This document shows, piece by piece, positions 27,490 to 37,003 of a stretch of DNA of 46,713 bases. Under the pieces are notes generated by a model that had not been told where the DNA came from, ran no database searches, and saw nothing but the letters and a program-made list of their open reading frames with translations. Position numbers and translations under genes: made by a program. Origin of the DNA: Pseudoalteromonas aurantia (GTDB lineage Bacteria; Pseudomonadota; Gammaproteobacteria; Enterobacterales; Alteromonadaceae); assembly GCF_005886875.1 (NCBI RefSeq), contig NZ_PNBY01000135.1, positions 1-46,713 on the forward strand. Reading direction: 5' to 3'. How positions within the stretch are numbered: the first letter of the stretch is position 1; every line of letters begins with the position of its first letter.

Positions 27490-28401
27490 ATGGCTAATAA
27501 TGATTTGTTTGATGGGATCCTTATTTTTGTTGAAGTGGTTAAGCGTGGAGGCTTTGGTGCAGCGGCTAAAGCGTTAGGGCATTCGAATTCACACGTAAGC
27601 AAAGAGGTTATTAAGCTTGAATAGCGCTTAGCGGTGAGACTTTTAAATCGTACGACGCGGTCAGTTGCTTTGACGCCAGAAGGGGAGGCGTATTTTCAGC
27701 AATGTGAGCAGTTGGTCTCAGATGCTCAAACTGCATTTGATTTAGTGGCTCATAATGACTCGATCCCAAAAGGAGCATTAAAGATCAGCTGCCCAATAGG
27801 TTTTAGTCATGATCATTTAAAGCCGGTTATCGCACAATATATGGAACAATACCCGAACGTTAGCTTAGAATTAGACTTGAGTGATAAGCGTATTGATGTG
27901 ATTGGTGATGGATATGATTTAGCGGTGCGAGCGGCCCCTGCACTCGATGAATCGAGCTTAATATGCAAAAGAATCTATTCTTGCCCGACTTATATCGTCG
28001 CGTCAAAGCGTTATATTGAAAAATATGGGAAGCCACACCACCCTCGAGAATTGGTTAACCACAATGCAATTTGTTATTCAAATTTGAAGATGCCGGGTCG
28101 TTGGGAATTTGAAAAGCGTGGTGAAAAAGCATTTTCGGTTGATGTAAAACAGCGGGTAAAATGTAATAACGGACATATGGAACTTGCGATGGTTAAAGCT
28201 GGGCTAGGCGTATGCAGATTACCTGCATTTTATATCGGAAATGCATTGGCTCATAATGATATAGAAGTACTTTTTGCAGAGTATAGCCAACCAACGGTGA
28301 ATGTTTATGTGATTTACCCGAGTAAAAAACATCTTTCGCCTAAAGTCCGTCGGTTTATTGATATGTTGAGTGAGCACCTTAGTTGTAAAAATGCGGGGTG
28401 A
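27490..28401 (+). pseudogene. LysR-family regulator interrupted by a nonsense codon
   Basis: The frame runs from ATG 27490 to 28401 with one TAG at codon 45 (27622-27624), exactly where LysR proteins read KLEERLGVRLLNRTTR; here KLE-stop-RLAVRLLNRTTR. The helix-turn-helix is therefore cut before its recognition wing, while the effector-binding domain (about 90-300) is otherwise clean. A GTG at 27634 could only restart the protein without its DNA-binding domain. A single substitution such as GAG or CAG to TAG explains the state, which looks recent because no other damage is visible. It is divergent from the FMN reductase gene. A sequencing error or stop suppression would also fit. Confidence 0.85.
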
Positions 28402-29373
28402 TATAATGTATTGGTTACCTTTTATTTAAATGTATGTTTATTCTACGCTGAGAATTTCATATTTAGAATAGAACGGTAATCGAGTATTAAAAGCACTTAC
28501 CTATGGCTTGTCTACCTATGTAAAACCGGCGAGTGACTAGTCGTTCTTTTTGATTGGTAATGGCGAATCGAGTCAGGGTCAACTGAGTTTTAATGTTAAA
28601 AAATTAAATTCGATTGATTGAGAAGGCAAATAAATTATAAGCCTGTAAATAATTTTGTGTCACTGCCAGCATTTACAGTAACCAGTTAAACGGTCTTTAA
28701 ATTCAATCATAAAGCGAAGGCCGTTTGTCTATTCCTTGGAGGTATCCAATATTGCTCAGTATGCTAATTTATACACTGAGAACAACATCCGCTTTGTGGT
28801 TTTACACTCTTTTCAAAGCATACACCCTGTTGAACAACAGGGTATGCTTAAACATAATCAGGCAGTATCGAAGCAAAAAGACGGCTTAGCAGCGAAACGA
28901 AGAGAGGTAGCTTGAAACGGTGATTTGAGGACGGAATTGCTTTTTGGCTATTATGTGAGCAAATCGGAACTCCACCCTAAGTATAATTAAGCTTGAAAGA
29001 AGCCTAGCTAGCCACAATTTCCACCCACAACATTATCTTGACTTAGTGTGCCACCAGCAACATTGGGAGTAGCCGCTTGAGGAAGCGTCATGTCTTCCTT
29101 TGATAGTATTTTACTTAAATTACATTTATCTTTTTTGTTGCAATTTTTTTTCTGGCTTTTTTATTATTAAAAATTAGTTACGTTGTACTTTTTGATACTG
29201 TTTTTTGTCATTCTCTTTGGCTGTAACCGGTTTTTACTTTTTGGTTTTAAAAATAAAAGTAATTATTATATATGGTTGGCCTTTGCTTTTTGATAATAAT
29301 GAAATTTTTGATTTACTTCATCAGGTGTGGAGATGTGCTACAATTCGCACGATTTACATCGATAGGGGCAATT
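28402..29373. other. Long non-coding region with remnants and a hairpin
   Basis: About 970 bases without a standard gene. ACCCTGTTG-AA-CAACAGGGT (28824-28843, extended by GCAT/ATGC) is a strong hairpin. An open plus-strand frame without a start runs from about 28685 to 28916 and looks protein-like in places but matches nothing I know. A small minus-strand peptide frame is listed separately. Confidence 0.4.
29008..29091 (-). CDS. Tiny RiPP-precursor-like peptide (27 aa), tentative
   Basis: The minus strand reads MTLPQAATPNVAGG then TLSQDNVVGGNCG before TAG, with AAAGGAAGAC directly before the ATG, a strong ribosome binding site. The open frame continues upstream for 23 codons without a start and reads KKDKCNLSKILSKED, so the 27-aa unit may be the end of a longer, damaged precursor. 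Lys-rich leader, TPxVAGG and a short Gly/Cys-rich tail recall ribosomally made peptide precursors with a GG-type cleavage site. No modification enzyme or transporter is adjacent. Function uncertain. Confidence 0.3.
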   Translation of the reverse strand: MTLPQAATPNVAGGTLSQDNVVGGNCG

Positions 29374-29652
29374 ATGGCCAATACTGCGCATGCATTACAT
29401 ATTTTGGTAAAGCACAAGGAGCTTGCCGAAGATATTATTAAGCAACTTAAAAAAGGGGCAAAATTTCAAGTGCTTGCTAAAAAGCACTCGACATGTCCTT
29501 CGGGTAAAAAAGGGGGGGATTTAGGTGAATTCAAACGAGGTCAAATGGTTCCGCAGTTTGATAAAGTTGTTTTCAGCAAAGAAATATTAGAGCCTCATCT
29601 CGTGAAAACTCGGTTTGGTTGGCATGTCATAAAAGTATTGTATCGTACTTAG
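29374..29652 (+). CDS. ppiC: Parvulin-type peptidyl-prolyl isomerase (PpiC)
   Basis: A 92-aa single-domain parvulin without signal peptide, the size of E. coli PpiC. Motifs: [15 protein letters not shown] at the start, [18 protein letters not shown], the [12 protein letters not shown] loop and [10 protein letters not shown] at the end. It catalyses prolyl isomerisation in the cytosol. The ATG follows TAGGGGCAATT. Single gene, bounded by a hairpin. Confidence 0.93.
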   Translation: MANTAHALHILVKHKELAEDIIKQLKKGAKFQVLAKKHSTCPSGKKGGDLGEFKRGQMVPQFDKVVFSKEILEPHLVKTRFGWHVIKVLYRT

Positions 29653-29658
29653 TGTCAA

Positions 29659-29688
29659 ATATCAGAGAGGTGAGCGCCTCTCTGATAT
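29659..29688. terminator. Strong hairpin between ppiC and the small lipoprotein gene
   Basis: ATATCAGAGAGG-tgagcg-CCTCTCTGATAT, a perfect 12-bp stem between two converging genes. No T-run follows on either strand, but the position fits a shared transcript end. Confidence 0.6.
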
Positions 29689-29718
29689 GCAGCGGTCTTG
29701 AATATATCACCGTAGTGT

Positions 29719-29958
29719 TTACATATCGCAGTTGAGTATTTTCATGGCTTTGTCGGCGGTTAATACACATCCGCGGGCTTCATCACTTGCTTCTTTACAT
29801 TGTTTTGTCATGTCTATGGTATTAGGGGCCTTATCACCGAGTACTTTTTTTGCATGAGCGACTACTTTTGCACACTCACTGACTGGAACAGGGGCGGCAT
29901 CAGAGCAACCAGAAAGTGTAATAAAAATACTGACTATTAATATTATTCGTAACATCAT
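29719..29958 (-). CDS. Small Cys-rich lipoprotein, 79 aa
   Basis: Starts MMLRIILIVSIFITLSGC, a signal peptide with lipobox LSGC (Cys18). The mature part of about 62 residues contains four Cys (in SECAKVV, KQCKEA, RGCVLT and LNCDM), which could make two disulfides. I do not recognise the family. The ATG follows AAAGGAACTATA. Probably anchored in a membrane facing the periplasm. Confidence 0.65.
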   Translation of the reverse strand: MMLRIILIVSIFITLSGCSDAAPVPVSECAKVVAHAKKVLGDKAPNTIDMTKQCKEASDEARGCVLTADKAMKILNCDM

Positions 29959-30177
29959 TATAGTTCCTTTGGTAATATTATCCTTCTAAGGTAAGTCGCT
30001 TTTACCAAATTTAGCAAATAATTCCTGGCTTTTTTGAGCCTTTACAATACAAAAAGGTCCAAATGTTAGAATCTAAACCGCAGTATTCCAACCTTAGCTA
30101 AAAACCCGTATAATTCGCGCCCTGTAATTTTATTTGATAACGCGGCGTCGGTGAACTGGCGATGTGGGAAACCTGCA

Positions 30178-31059
30178 ATGACTCAAAAAGAAACACCTGA
30201 AATCACAAAGCTACATAAACGTCTAAGAAAGAATGTTGGTAATGCCGTGGTGGATTACAACATGATTGAAGAAAACGACGTGGTGATGGCGTGTATTAGT
30301 GGCGGTAAAGACTCATTTGCGATGCTGGATATACTTTTGAGTTTGCAAAAAGTTGCGCCGATCAAATTTGATGTTGTAGCGGTTAACCTCGATCAAAAGC
30401 AGCCTGGCTTTCCCGAGCACATTTTACCTGAATACTTTGAAAGCCTTGACATCCCTTATTACATTGTTGATAAAGACACCTATTCGGTTGTAAAGCAAAA
30501 GGTGCCTGAAGGCAAAACGACATGTGGACTTTGCTCTCGTTTAAGACGGGGTACCTTGTACTCATTTGCGGAAAAAATTGGTGCAACTAAAATAGCGCTT
30601 GGCCACCACCTAGATGATATTGTTGAAACCATGTTTTTAAATATGTTTCACGGTGCTCGACTAAAAGCGATGCCACCAAAACTGCGTTCAGATGATGGGC
30701 GAAATGTGGTGATCAGACCATTGACCTATTGTCGTGAAGAAGATTTGATTACATACGCCGAATATAAGCAATTTCCAATTATTCCTTGTAATCTATGTGG
30801 TTCACAAGAAAACTTACAACGACAGAATATTAAAGCGATGCTTGTTGATTGGGATGCTAAAACACCAGGTCGTGTTGAGAGTATTTTTAAATCAATACAG
30901 AATGTTAGCCCGAGTCAGCTAGCTGATAGAGGCTTGTTTGATTTTATTAATTTACCAATCGACCGAGAGGCGCAAAAAGCAGAGTATGAATTTGCTGAGG
31001 CCACCGTGTCATCGTCAAATATTGATGAGTCTTTATTCATCGATGTGACGAATATCTAA
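30178..31059 (+). CDS. ttcA: tRNA 2-thiocytidine biosynthesis protein TtcA
   Basis: TtcA thiolates cytidine 32 of several tRNAs using an iron-sulfur cluster and ATP. The protein (293 aa) has the PP-loop SGGKDS (41-46), the cluster motif CGLC (Cys116, Cys119) and a second CNLC (Cys204, Cys207), with the LGHHLDD segment between. The ATG at 30178 is used; an upstream GTG frame adds nine residues with no family match. In related genomes ttcA sits near fnr and uspE, as here. Confidence 0.95.
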   Translation: MTQKETPEITKLHKRLRKNVGNAVVDYNMIEENDVVMACISGGKDSFAMLDILLSLQKVAPIKFDVVAVNLDQKQPGFPEHILPEYFESLDIPYYIVDKDTYSVVKQKVPEGKTTCGLCSRLRRGTLYSFAEKIGATKIALGHHLDDIVETMFLNMFHGARLKAMPPKLRSDDGRNVVIRPLTYCREEDLITYAEYKQFPIIPCNLCGSQENLQRQNIKAMLVDWDAKTPGRVESIFKSIQNVSPSQLADRGLFDFINLPIDREAQKAEYEFAEATVSSSNIDESLFIDVTNI

Positions 31060-31072
31060 ATACTAGTACATA

Positions 31073-31108
31073 GATAACACCCACATATATACTGGGGTTG
31101 TTATCTTT
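31073..31108 (+). terminator. Terminator after ttcA
   Basis: GATAACACCC pairs with GGGGTTGTTATC around an 11-base loop (small bulge), followed by TTT. Confidence 0.6.
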
Positions 31109-31124
31109 AAAGTTATATGATGCT

Positions 31125-31304
31125 TTACTTGAGCCTGATCTTTTGTAACGCATCAAATAAATTCGCTTTATCTGCAGTACTCACATACCTTAATTCTATT
31201 TTTTCGTTAAAAGCAATTCGTTGTTGTTCGGTGAATGCATTACCTGCTTTTAAACAATTGGCAATTTTTGCATTAATTTCGTTGCCCAGCTTGATGAGTT
31301 GTGA
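31125..31304 (-). pseudogene. Possible remnant of a small gene
   Basis: A 59-codon minus-strand frame closed on both sides reads like protein (KLGNEINAKIANCLKAGN, then TEQQRIAFNEKIEL, ending LFDALQKIRLK) but has no ATG, GTG or TTG with a ribosome binding site; a TGA lies just before it. It sits between ttcA and uspE. I do not recognise it. Confidence 0.25.
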
Positions 31305-31394
31305 TCATAATACCTTAAATAATGCGTTGCTTCTGATACAATTTTGTATAGTAAGCGGTGAAATCAGCACATAGCACCGCTTAGGCAGTTAAAG

Positions 31395-32321
31395 TTATTT
31401 CCCTGCAAGCGGGCTTTTATACCCATCTGGTTTTAATGCCAACACGTCACAATCAAGGCTATCAATCACATGCTCTGCGGTATTTCCAACAAGGGCTGCG
31501 CTCAGCCCGGTGCGACCAACAGTGCCGATAACAACCAGCTCAGACCCTTTTTTATTGGCCACTAAAGGGATCATATCCTCTGGTAAGCCTTCTTTTATTT
31601 CACATTCAGTTCGCGCAATATTGAATGAATCTGCTAAAGCAAAGGTTTCATCTTCGTGGTGCTTTTTAACCGCTTTATTGTACTGTGATGGGTTGAACTC
31701 CGGGATCTCAATGGCAATATTGACTGGGGTTGAAGGGTAAGTATTGACAAGGCTAAGCTGGGCATTGGCGAGCTGACAAATAAATTGAGCGTCGCTAATA
31801 ATTCGGCGATTTAATGCTTGGTGTTGCTCGTTGTCACTGACTGAGTTGACTGCTGCCAGAATATGCCCTTGTTCAGGCCATTCATGATCTTTTACTAGCA
31901 AAACAGGCGAGGGGCACTTGCGAATAAGGTGCCAGTCGGTGGGCGTAAAAATCACTGATTTTAACGTGTCGTGTTGGTGCGTACTTTTAATGACTAAGTC
32001 ATAGCCTTCATTAATAACGGTATTAATAACGGCTTCATAAGGGCGGTTATGCCATAAAACCAAGCTGTGTACGTCTATGTCGTTAATGCTAGAGAGTAAG
32101 TCGTTGATCCAAGCTTCGCGATCTTTGATAACCGCTTCTCGCATAGCTTCACGTTCATCTCGAGACAACATGGTGGTCATTTCGTAAGAAAAGTCGTAAA
32201 TTGATAAGAATGCGGTAATGTGCGCACCGGTTTTTTTGGCTAATGAAAGGGCGCGTTGCAAACTATTTTGCTGTGCTTTTGTTGGATCAATAACGGCAAG
32301 AATGCGTTTAATTTTATCCAT
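31395..32321 (-). CDS. uspE: Universal stress protein E (two tandem USP domains)
   Basis: A 308-aa cytosolic protein with two UspA-like domains: the first begins KRILAVIDPTKAQQNSL, the second has VVIGTVGRTGLSAALVGNTA followed by HVIDSLDCDVLALKPDG, the nucleotide-binding glycine pattern. Length and order are those of UspE, linked in E. coli to stress survival and motility. It lies directly downstream of fnr on the same strand, the usual arrangement in gammaproteobacteria, with a hairpin and a possible FNR site in the 100-base gap. Confidence 0.93.
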   Translation of the reverse strand: MDKIKRILAVIDPTKAQQNSLQRALSLAKKTGAHITAFLSIYDFSYEMTTMLSRDEREAMREAVIKDREAWINDLLSSINDIDVHSLVLWHNRPYEAVINTVINEGYDLVIKSTHQHDTLKSVIFTPTDWHLIRKCPSPVLLVKDHEWPEQGHILAAVNSVSDNEQHQALNRRIISDAQFICQLANAQLSLVNTYPSTPVNIAIEIPEFNPSQYNKAVKKHHEDETFALADSFNIARTECEIKEGLPEDMIPLVANKKGSELVVIGTVGRTGLSAALVGNTAEHVIDSLDCDVLALKPDGYKSPLAGK

Positions 32322-32347
32322 TACGAACTCCTTAACATGCTAAATTA

Positions 32348-32382
32348 GCTAAATCAGTTATATTAAGTGTAACTGATTTAGC
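32348..32382 (-). terminator. 13-bp perfect hairpin between fnr and uspE
   Basis: GCTAAATCAGTTA-tattaagtg-TAACTGATTTAGC. It follows the fnr stop by 40 bases and precedes uspE by 26; it can end the fnr transcript or act in the uspE leader. Confidence 0.6.
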
Positions 32383-32411
32383 GCAAGGCGAAAGCTGTTA
32401 TTAGGAATTCA

Positions 32412-32425
32412 TTGCCCTAGATCAA
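32412..32425 (-). promoter_or_regulatory. Possible FNR half-site before uspE
   Basis: On the minus strand TTGAT-CTAG-GGCAA: the first half is perfect, the second matches three of five. It overlaps the fnr stop codon and lies about 90-105 bases before uspE. Confidence 0.3.
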
Positions 32426-33156
32426 ATAGAAATAGCTGCTGTTTTTGCTAACTCAGGAATATTTAAGAGAGTAATGAATTTACCTTCAACCTTGATAAAG
32501 CCAGCTTTTTGGAATCGACTTAACAGTCGACTGATGGTTTCAACGGTGAGGCCTAAGTAATTGCCGATTTCGCCACGCGTCATGGTAAAACGGAACTCTT
32601 TACGAGAAAAGCCGCGTTCACCAAAGCGATTTGATAAATTATATATGAAGGTAGCAAGGCGTTCTTCTGCTGTTTTTTTGTTTAATAACAACAGCATTTC
32701 TTGATCATAGTTAATTTCGTTACTCATTAATCGCATGATCTGTTGACGTAGTTTAGGTAGTTTCCCCGCCAGCTCGTCAAGGGTATCGAATGGAATTTCA
32801 CAGACCATTGAGGTTTCAAGTGCTTGTGCAAAGCTTTGATGCTTCATCTGATTAATGGCATCGAATCCAACTAAATCACCGGCTAAATGAAAGCCTGTAA
32901 TTTGCTCGTCACCTTGCTCTGACAGTGTATACGACTTAAAAGATCCTGAGCGAACAGCATAAATTGAATTAAGTGGCGCGCCTGATTCAAACAAGTAATC
33001 ACCCTTATGTAATGGTCTTTTACGCTCGATGATTTCATCTAGCTTATCCATTTCGCTGCCATTTAAAGTAAATGGTAAACATAATTGGCTTATACTACAG
33101 TCATTACAGCTAATTGTGCATTGACTCTTTGAACGTTTTTGATTGTTTAAATCCAT
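32422..33156 (-). CDS. fnr: FNR/EtrA-type oxygen-responsive transcription regulator
   Basis: A 244-aa CRP/FNR regulator with an oxygen-labile [4Fe-4S] cluster: Cys17-x2-Cys20-x5-Cys26 ([10 protein letters not shown]) and Cys119 fill the four ligand positions of E. coli FNR. The cyclic-nucleotide-like barrel is followed by the HTH ([19 protein letters not shown]) whose E-x-x-S-R is FNR-specific and recognises TTGAT-N4-ATCAA. It senses anoxia in the cytosol and likely controls the cbb3 operon next door, where a matching site exists. Confidence 0.95.
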   Translation of the reverse strand: MDLNNQKRSKSQCTISCNDCSISQLCLPFTLNGSEMDKLDEIIERKRPLHKGDYLFESGAPLNSIYAVRSGSFKSYTLSEQGDEQITGFHLAGDLVGFDAINQMKHQSFAQALETSMVCEIPFDTLDELAGKLPKLRQQIMRLMSNEINYDQEMLLLLNKKTAEERLATFIYNLSNRFGERGFSRKEFRFTMTRGEIGNYLGLTVETISRLLSRFQKAGFIKVEGKFITLLNIPELAKTAAISI

Positions 33157-33190
33157 AATAAATCCATTAAAATATGACGCTGAACCTAGG

Positions 33191-33862
33191 TTAATGTACT
33201 AATCTATCGGATGCAATGATTAGTAGATAGATGCCATACCAGATAAAAATACTACCTAATGCCCACCTAATAAGCGTCAGGTTCAAAAAGCGGCTGAGTT
33301 GTTGTGCTGATTGTCCTACAAGTAACATGGATGGTAGTGTACCTAGTGCAAAACTGAGCATAATGGCACTGCCATACCAAGGAGTAGGGGCCTGCAAAGT
33401 CCATGTCAGTGCTGAATAGACCAACCCACAAGGTAACCAACCCCAGAGCATGCCATACAGCCAAGTTTTTGGGTAAGTGTTAATGGGTAATAAGTGCTTA
33501 TTTAGTTTCACTAAATGTTGCCAAAGCACGGTTTTACCCGCTTTTTCAAGCCATTTGAGTGAGCTGGCTAAGCGCATTACGTATAAGCCAACCAGTATCA
33601 TAAATACACCACTGAATATTTTTAAACTCAGTGCAAATCCCGTATTTTGTTTAGCAAACGCATTGCCTAATGACGCCACTAATGCACCAGCAATCATATA
33701 ACTTGATGCACGCCCTAAATTGTAAAGTAATCCGACAGTGATGGGTTTGAGAGTTGTATTGGCCATTTGCAAGCTAGAGGCAATCCCCCCGCACATAACA
33801 ATGCAGTGGCCACTGCCTACTAAGCCCATAATAAATGCCCCGAATAAACTAATCTCGGTCAT
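33191..33862 (-). CDS. SafE/TauE-like membrane protein of the cbb3 maturation locus
   Basis: A 223-aa inner-membrane protein with about six helices. The opening [19 protein letters not shown] is the motif of the DsbD/CcdA-related 'sulfite exporter TauE/SafE' family (UPF0721-like annotation) that regularly follows ccoS; Cys and His in GHCIVMC are suited to bind copper or heme. The ATG at 33862 overlaps the end of ccoS (14 bases), so it belongs to the ccoHIS transcript. Likely task: copper or cytochrome maturation. Exact activity not established. Confidence 0.8.
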   Translation of the reverse strand: MTEISLFGAFIMGLVGSGHCIVMCGGIASSLQMANTTLKPITVGLLYNLGRASSYMIAGALVASLGNAFAKQNTGFALSLKIFSGVFMILVGLYVMRLASSLKWLEKAGKTVLWQHLVKLNKHLLPINTYPKTWLYGMLWGWLPCGLVYSALTWTLQAPTPWYGSAIMLSFALGTLPSMLLVGQSAQQLSRFLNLTLIRWALGSIFIWYGIYLLIIASDRLVH

Positions 33863-34022
33863 TGGCGTTTTTGTGTTGTTCTTTGTCGTCTTCAAACAAA
33901 ATACTATGGCCTTGTTTGTTCAGATCTGAAAATTGCTCACTTCTAACGGCCCAAAAAAAGATACCGATAGCAATAATGACGAACAAAATAGCGATGGGAA
34001 TTAAAATATAAATGATGCTCAT
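33849..34022 (-). CDS. ccoS: Cytochrome oxidase maturation protein CcoS
   Basis: A 57-aa single-helix protein starting MSIIYILIPIAILFVIIAIG followed by FFWAVRSEQFSDL, the typical CcoS pattern (hydrophobic N-terminus, then FxWAVxxxQFxDL). CcoS is needed to insert cofactors into cbb3 oxidase. Its ATG overlaps the ccoI stop (ATGA), and its own end overlaps the SafE-like gene. Confidence 0.92.
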   Translation of the reverse strand: MSIIYILIPIAILFVIIAIGIFFWAVRSEQFSDLNKQGHSILFEDDKEQHKNANDRD

Positions 34023-36394
34023 AACTTTAACAACCTCAATGAATTACCAATCACAATGATTGAGCTGGCCGACATACCTATAACCGCGACCCAAGGAGGA
34101 ACCATACCAAGCGCTGCCAGTGGCAAAATAGACCCATTGTATAATAACGAAATGGTTAAATTTTGTTTTACGATACGACGTGTCTGCAACGCAATTTGTT
34201 GCAATTGCAAAATGGCATTAAGGTCACTCTTTAACAATACCACATCAGCGGTATTTTTTGAGATATCGGCACCGGTTTCCATCGCGATAGACAGGTGCGC
34301 ACTATTAAAAACAGGGCTATCATTTACACCATCGCCCACCATAGCGACGATTTCGCCTTGTTTAGACCATGCTTCAACAGCATGTTGTTTGTCTCTTGGA
34401 GAGCAACTGCTTTGTTGTGAGTCAAGCTTAAGCGCTGATGTCAGTTTTGCGCCTGCATCGGAGCTGTCGCCCGTTAATAAGTGGCAGCTCAAACCGTTAT
34501 TTTGTAACTGGGCAATGACGTCGCTGGCATTTTTTCTGACTTTGTCATTGAAATAAAAGTCCGCGATTGCGTGTTCATCTATGTATAAAGTTGCTTGTGC
34601 ATTAGAGCGCTTTCCTTGATGCCAGCCACTTTTGCCAATTGCAATGGTTTGCTCGCCTAATGAAGCACTTATTCCTTTACCGGTATGCACTTCTATGTTT
34701 TTTAGCTCATGGTGTGTGTTTAAGTGTTCGCTAAATGCGGCTGCAATGGGGTGCTCAGAGTATTTTTCTAAACTGGCGGCTAAGGCAAGTACCTCTTGTT
34801 CTTGATAAGCGTCACTATGTAACACCACTTTGTCTATAGAGAAATGGCCTTCTGTTAAAGTACCTGTTTTATCAAATGCGACACGTGTGAGTTTGGTCAA
34901 GGTTTCTAGTACATGGCCCTCTTTGATCAAGACCCCTTTTTTAGTCAGGGTCGCCACGGCGCAGGTGAGTGCGGTGGGGATGGCTAAACTCAGTGCACAA
35001 GGGCAAGTTGCCACTAAGACTGAAATAGTGATCCAAAAAGCTTGCTCGGGAGAAACTGGGTACCAACCAATGGCAGTCATTGAAGCAAAAACCAATAAGC
35101 AAGCAACAAACCATTGTGCGACTTTGTCTGTAACCTCGACCAATTTGGGTCGTTTCGACAGGGCTGAATGTTGGAGTTTTATAATTTGGTTGAGTAGAGT
35201 ATTTTGCCCCACTTTATTAATTTGAATACTCACAACACCATCGTGATTGACGGTACCGGCAAACACCTGCTGGCCAAGGTGCTTTTTCACTGGTAAGTGC
35301 TCACCCGTCATCATAGACTCATCGACGGTTGTGGTACCTTCAATGACTATACCGTCGGCAGCAATGGTTTCACCGGCTTTGATAAGTACACGGTCATGGA
35401 GTTTTAGATTTTTGGCTGCAATGACCGTTTCACCGCCATTATCATCGATTTTTCGTGCGGTAAGCGGCAAGAGTTTTTGTAAGTTTGCTGTAAACTCACT
35501 GGCTTTTAAACGTGCTCTAAATTCGAGGTATTTACCCAGTAAAAGTAAAAAGGTAAACATACAAATCGATTCGAAATAAACTTCACCCACTTCCATCACT
35601 GTGGCGTAACAACTCGCTGCATAGGCACCAAAAATAGCTAAAGAGACAGGCAAATCCATGTTGAGTTGTTTGGCTTTGAGGCCTTTAATCGCATTGGTTA
35701 AAAAGGGCAGTGCTGAGTAAAGAATAACCGGGGAAGCCAAGATCAGGCTGATCCAGCGAAAGTACTGTTCGAAGTCTTCTTCCATGCCTGAAAACATGCC
35801 AAAGTACATCGCAAATGCAAACATCATCACTTGCATTGTCATTAAACCTGCTACACCCAAACGGCGAATATAGGCTTTTGCGGTTGCCTGCTTTTGGTTT
35901 GCTTCGTCGTCTGCCTGAAATGGGTAAGCTTTGTAGCCAATTTGCATTAACGCTTGAATGATATCACTTAAAAGCGTGTGTTCTTTGTTCCAGATGACCA
36001 TCGCACGGTGTGTTGATGTATTTACATCCACACGAGTGACCCCATTGAGTGCCAGCAGTTGTTTTTCAATAAGCCAAGCACATGCTGCACAGCTAATGCC
36101 CTCTACACTCAATAATACTTCTGACAAGTTACCACTGTCGGAGACGAAATCTGATTGAATATCTTGGTTGTCGTAGCTTTTAATAATCGACAATTGTTCA
36201 GGAATTAACTCGTCTACTTTTCCTGCACTTTCCGTTCTAAATTTGTAATAGTCGCTCATACCTTGTGCAACAATGGTTTCAGCAACGGCTTGGCAGCCAA
36301 TGCAACACACAAGGTGTTGCTGGCCATCAAATAGCACCGTTTCATTGAATCCTTTTGGGACAGGCTCTAAGCAATGGAAACACGCTTTTGACAT
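34019..36394 (-). CDS. ccoI: Copper-translocating P-type ATPase CcoI
   Basis: CcoI (CopA2 type) pumps Cu(I) to the periplasmic side for the CuB site of cbb3 oxidase. The 791-aa protein has an N-terminal Cys-rich domain (C5, C8, C30, C31, C34), a heavy-metal domain with CAAC (102-105), the membrane metal site CPC (in ATCPCALSLAIP), phosphorylation motif DKTGTLTEG and hinge GDGVNDSP. It sits 5 bases after ccoH and overlaps ccoS, in the usual H-I-S order. Confidence 0.95.
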   Translation of the reverse strand: MSKACFHCLEPVPKGFNETVLFDGQQHLVCCIGCQAVAETIVAQGMSDYYKFRTESAGKVDELIPEQLSIIKSYDNQDIQSDFVSDSGNLSEVLLSVEGISCAACAWLIEKQLLALNGVTRVDVNTSTHRAMVIWNKEHTLLSDIIQALMQIGYKAYPFQADDEANQKQATAKAYIRRLGVAGLMTMQVMMFAFAMYFGMFSGMEEDFEQYFRWISLILASPVILYSALPFLTNAIKGLKAKQLNMDLPVSLAIFGAYAASCYATVMEVGEVYFESICMFTFLLLLGKYLEFRARLKASEFTANLQKLLPLTARKIDDNGGETVIAAKNLKLHDRVLIKAGETIAADGIVIEGTTTVDESMMTGEHLPVKKHLGQQVFAGTVNHDGVVSIQINKVGQNTLLNQIIKLQHSALSKRPKLVEVTDKVAQWFVACLLVFASMTAIGWYPVSPEQAFWITISVLVATCPCALSLAIPTALTCAVATLTKKGVLIKEGHVLETLTKLTRVAFDKTGTLTEGHFSIDKVVLHSDAYQEQEVLALAASLEKYSEHPIAAAFSEHLNTHHELKNIEVHTGKGISASLGEQTIAIGKSGWHQGKRSNAQATLYIDEHAIADFYFNDKVRKNASDVIAQLQNNGLSCHLLTGDSSDAGAKLTSALKLDSQQSSCSPRDKQHAVEAWSKQGEIVAMVGDGVNDSPVFNSAHLSIAMETGADISKNTADVVLLKSDLNAILQLQQIALQTRRIVKQNLTISLLYNGSILPLAALGMVPPWVAVIGMSASSIIVIGNSLRLLKL

Positions 36395-36399
36395 GGTGA

Positions 36400-36891
36400 C
36401 TACTTATATTCTGGTGATATTTTTATGATTGTGTCGCTAGGTAATTGTAAGTTTTCTTTTAATTTCCAACTGCCATCCATAGGTTCAAGGAATACAGTGT
36501 AAGCGCCTTGTTCTATTGGATCTAATACAGCGGTAAATTCGCCATTAGCGTTGGCAAGTAAGTTTGTATTGAAGTCGTATTTTTGAATAGTACGATGATA
36601 AAACGATGCCTTTAATGCGTTAACTTTGCTGGCATCACCTTTAGTAAAGTGAAACTTGACGGTGTCTGCTGTTACTTGTAACTCTCCGTGTAAATAAAGC
36701 GCTTTGGCTTTATTGAACTTTGTGAGCTCAAGGTTAATTGCCTTACCTTTTTTGTAGTAGTCATCAACGACCATATCGGGGCCATTGCCAATCGCAAATA
36801 CGACTAATCCAATGCAGGCAACAATGGTGACTACAGGAAAGAACATTAAAAACCAGGGCCAAAAGTTTTTATACCACGGGGTAGGATTCAT
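36400..36891 (-). CDS. ccoH: FixH/CcoH cbb3 assembly protein
   Basis: A 163-aa protein with one N-terminal helix (WFLMFFPVVTIVACIGLVVF) after WYKNFWPW, the typical FixH start, then a periplasmic domain beginning DDYYKKGKAINLEL. CcoH stabilises early cbb3 assembly intermediates together with CcoP and CcoI. It heads the H-I-S-SafE unit and is separated from ccoP by a terminator. Confidence 0.93.
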   Translation of the reverse strand: MNPTPWYKNFWPWFLMFFPVVTIVACIGLVVFAIGNGPDMVVDDYYKKGKAINLELTKFNKAKALYLHGELQVTADTVKFHFTKGDASKVNALKASFYHRTIQKYDFNTNLLANANGEFTAVLDPIEQGAYTVFLEPMDGSWKLKENLQLPSDTIIKISPEYK

Positions 36892-36952
36892 AACGACTCA
36901 AAGACTTAAAAAGTGTGCGGGTATTTTATCCTATTTACGGTGAAAAACCTAA

Positions 36953-36980
36953 AAAAAAGCCTCCAAATGGAGGCTTTTTT
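36953..36980. terminator. Terminator between ccoP and ccoH
   Basis: AAAAAAGCCTCC-aaat-GGAGGCTTTTTT, a 12-bp stem with runs at both ends, placed just after the ccoP stop. It should separate structural genes from maturation genes or let part of the transcription through. Confidence 0.85.
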
Positions 36981-37003
36981 GATCTCGATTAACTGGTTAT
37001 AAT

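Noticed and set aside
28818..28847. CRISPR or phage attachment repeat
   Set aside because: A single hairpin without repeated units; no spacer pattern anywhere in the window.
29205..29441. 78-aa frame overlapping the start of ppiC
   Set aside because: Runs into ppiC in another frame, no ribosome binding site, hydrophobic AT-rich composition typical of chance frames.
31117..31374. 85-aa hydrophobic protein on the plus strand
   Set aside because: Cys/Leu-rich antisense-like composition, no ribosome binding site, and it mirrors a more protein-like minus-strand frame.
34056..35579. Several long plus-strand frames inside ccoI
   Set aside because: They are antisense shadows of a strongly conserved P-type ATPase.
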